Shown here: one piece after another, positions 62,856-64,000 of the stretch
Numbering within the stretch: position 1 is the first letter of the stretch
Layout of the letters: each line of letters opens with the position of its first letter
Assembly (NCBI GenBank): GCA_021413885.1
Contig: JAIOPM010000033.1
Coordinates: 1-64,000 of the forward strand
DNA length: 64,000 nucleotides
DNA from: Planctomycetota bacterium
Lineage (GTDB): Bacteria; Planctomycetota; UBA1135; GCA-002686595
Reading direction: 5' to 3'
Notes under the pieces: model-generated
What the model was told of the DNA's origin: nothing
The model's input: only the letters and a program-made list of their open reading frames with translations
The model's database searches: none
Position numbers and translations under genes: made by a program

Positions 62856-63971
62856 ATGACCTTCGCACTGAGAGTCGCGTTGCTCCTCGATCCGCTCTCG
62901 GCGCACATGAAGGGCGGCGAGCACGCGCACGAACTCGGTCGCGAGTTGCGCCGCCGCGGTCACGACGTCCGCGCGTTCGGGGCTGCCACCGCCGAGTCCG
63001 CAACCGACGACTCCGCGATCGCGCGTCTCGCGCCGAGCAGCGTCATCGGCTTCGCGCCGGATGCGATCGTCGCGTACGACGCGCTCTCGCCCGCGGCCTG
63101 GCTCGGCGCACGCGCCGCGCGGCGGCTGCGCGTGCCGTTGATCGTCGTCGAGGCCGGACTCTTCGTGCGCGGGACGTTGCTCGAGCGCTCGCTCTGGCGC
63201 ATCGGCCATTCGTTGTGGGGCGCGTACGTGCGCCGCACGACCGCGGACCTCGTTGCGCTCGACTCGGTCGCGCGCGACCTCGCGCTGCGCGACGGTTTCG
63301 ACGCGCGGCGCTGTCGCATCGTGCCGCACGGCGTCGATCCGGAGCGCTTCCGTCCCGGGCTCGCGTCGGGGCTCGTCGCGCGGCATCGCATCGTCGGGCG
63401 TGTGCTCTCGTGCGTCTCGAACCACGACGGACGTTCGGGGCTCGAGCCGTTGATCGGCGCGTTCGCGCGCACGCTCGGCCAACGCGGCGACTGGGCGCTC
63501 GCGATCGCCGGTCGCGGCGCGGGTCACGCTCGCGCGCGCGCTTGCGCGGAGCGGCTCGGCGTCGGATCGCGCGTCCACTTCCTCGCGGACGCGGAACCCG
63601 ACGATCTGCCCGGGCTCTACGCCGCGAGCACGCTGTACGCGGAGCCGACGCTCGACCTGGACAAACCGTCGGTCGGCGTGCTGCACGCGCTGGCGTGCGG
63701 CGTGCCGGCGTTGGTGTCGAAGCTCCAGCGTCTCGACGAACTCGTGTCGACCTCCGGCGCCGGCTCGACGGTCGAACCGGGCTCGGTCGACGCATGGGCG
63801 CGCGCGATCTCGGCGGCGGCGTCTTCGCCGGACGCGCGGGCGCGATGGGGCGCGAGCGGCCTCGCCTACGCCCGCGAGCGTTCGTCCTGGGCGCACGTCG
63901 CCGCGGCGTTCGAGACGACGATCCGCGCGGCGCGCGGCGGCGCGGACGAAGCGTTGCCGCTGGCGTCGTGA
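62856..63971 (+). CDS. Glycosyltransferase, GT4-type
   Basis: 371 residues from ATG 62856. RVALLLDPLSAHMKGGEHAH then ELGRELRRRGHDVRAFG is the acceptor-side Rossmann domain; DALSPAAWLGARAARRLRVP and CRIVPHGVDPERFRPG link to the donor domain, with WALAIAGRGAGHARARACAE, GVGSRVHFLADAEPDDLPGL and the E-x7-E-like patch EPTLDLDKPSVGVLHALACG. It most likely transfers a sugar to a lipid-linked or LPS-type acceptor. Upstream in-frame ORF to 61251 is shadow. A minus-strand stop (TGA at 63979-63981) near the window end may belong to the next gene, not shown. Confidence 0.87.
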   Translation: MTFALRVALLLDPLSAHMKGGEHAHELGRELRRRGHDVRAFGAATAESATDDSAIARLAPSSVIGFAPDAIVAYDALSPAAWLGARAARRLRVPLIVVEAGLFVRGTLLERSLWRIGHSLWGAYVRRTTADLVALDSVARDLALRDGFDARRCRIVPHGVDPERFRPGLASGLVARHRIVGRVLSCVSNHDGRSGLEPLIGAFARTLGQRGDWALAIAGRGAGHARARACAERLGVGSRVHFLADAEPDDLPGLYAASTLYAEPTLDLDKPSVGVLHALACGVPALVSKLQRLDELVSTSGAGSTVEPGSVDAWARAISAAASSPDARARWGASGLAYARERSSWAHVAAAFETTIRAARGGADEALPLAS

Positions 63972-64000
63972 ACGTTGCTCAGCCGCCGGTCGCCTTGCGC

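Noticed and set aside
63979-64000. Possible end of a minus-strand gene (last residues RKATGG)
   Set aside because: Only six codons are visible, so it cannot be supported as a gene.

Overview
The window is a high-GC bacterial chromosome segment, most likely from a Planctomycetota relative. This is inferred from gene content: an ECF-type sigma factor fused to a membrane anchor and carboxypeptidase-like regulatory domains, several other small anchored proteins of that kind, a protein arginine kinase (McsB) beside LPS-type genes (waaA, Wzm/Wzt exporter), zinc-ribbon/TM proteins and HEAT-repeat secreted proteins. No rRNA or ribosomal marker is present, so the phylum is an inference.

Layout. (1) 1-2.9 kb: the end of an agmatine deiminase-like gene, a DinB/DUF1569-like gene and a secreted kelch-type protein. 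(2) 2.9-14.5 kb: an accessory region. It holds a decayed IS copy, a broken higA copy, DUF72, a small membrane protein, a methyltransferase, a partial tRNA-Leu repeat, two toxin-antitoxin modules, an IS1-like element, a truncated radical SAM gene, the tip of an RHS polymorphic toxin with an overlapping lipoprotein (candidate immunity) gene, a GAF-protein remnant, a cluster of TGCAC/GTGCA motifs, a stand-alone ParB-like domain and a zinc-finger/HNH-like gene. The region ends at an intact tRNA-Leu(UAA). The partial tRNA-Leu copy near 6.85 kb shares more than 100 bp of flanking sequence with the intact one, which suggests stepwise (tandem) integration at this tRNA. No integrase gene is visible. 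(3) 14.85-31 kb: tRNA-Cys, a membrane protein, a NIL-domain protein, gamma-glutamyltransferase, two zinc-ribbon/TM proteins, uvrB, uvrC, the sigma-factor fusion, arylamine N-acetyltransferase, a B3/B4-domain protein, an anchored protein and a Xer recombinase. (4) 30-40.7 kb: core genes dksA-like, lspA, pyrD, a response-regulator fusion, secA, waaA, metK, a prepilin-like protein and a UbiA-type prenyltransferase. (5) 40.7-46.4 kb (minus): a tight five-gene operon with 4-bp start/stop overlaps: binding protein, double-length permease, ATPase, five-haem cytochrome c and HEAT-repeat lipoprotein. (6) 46.6-54.3 kb: aminotransferase, threonine aldolase, phosphohexomutase, anchored protein, HEAT-repeat secreted protein, SAM hydrolase-like protein and arginase. 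(7) 54.3-64 kb: a Wzm/Wzt-type polysaccharide exporter overlapping a methyltransferase with a long coiled-coil tail, a secreted glycosidase-like protein, mcsB, a secreted unknown, a HAD-like protein with altered catalytic residues and a glycosyltransferase.

Functional links. waaA, the phosphohexomutase, the ABC exporter with its methyltransferase and the glycosyltransferase all fit surface polysaccharide assembly. uvrB and uvrC are neighbours in nucleotide-excision repair. The minus-strand operon couples solute uptake to a periplasmic multihaem cytochrome. The 7-13 kb stretch is a defence/competition and mobile-element graveyard, clearly less GC-rich between about 10.6 and 12.5 kb, which points to recent foreign origin.
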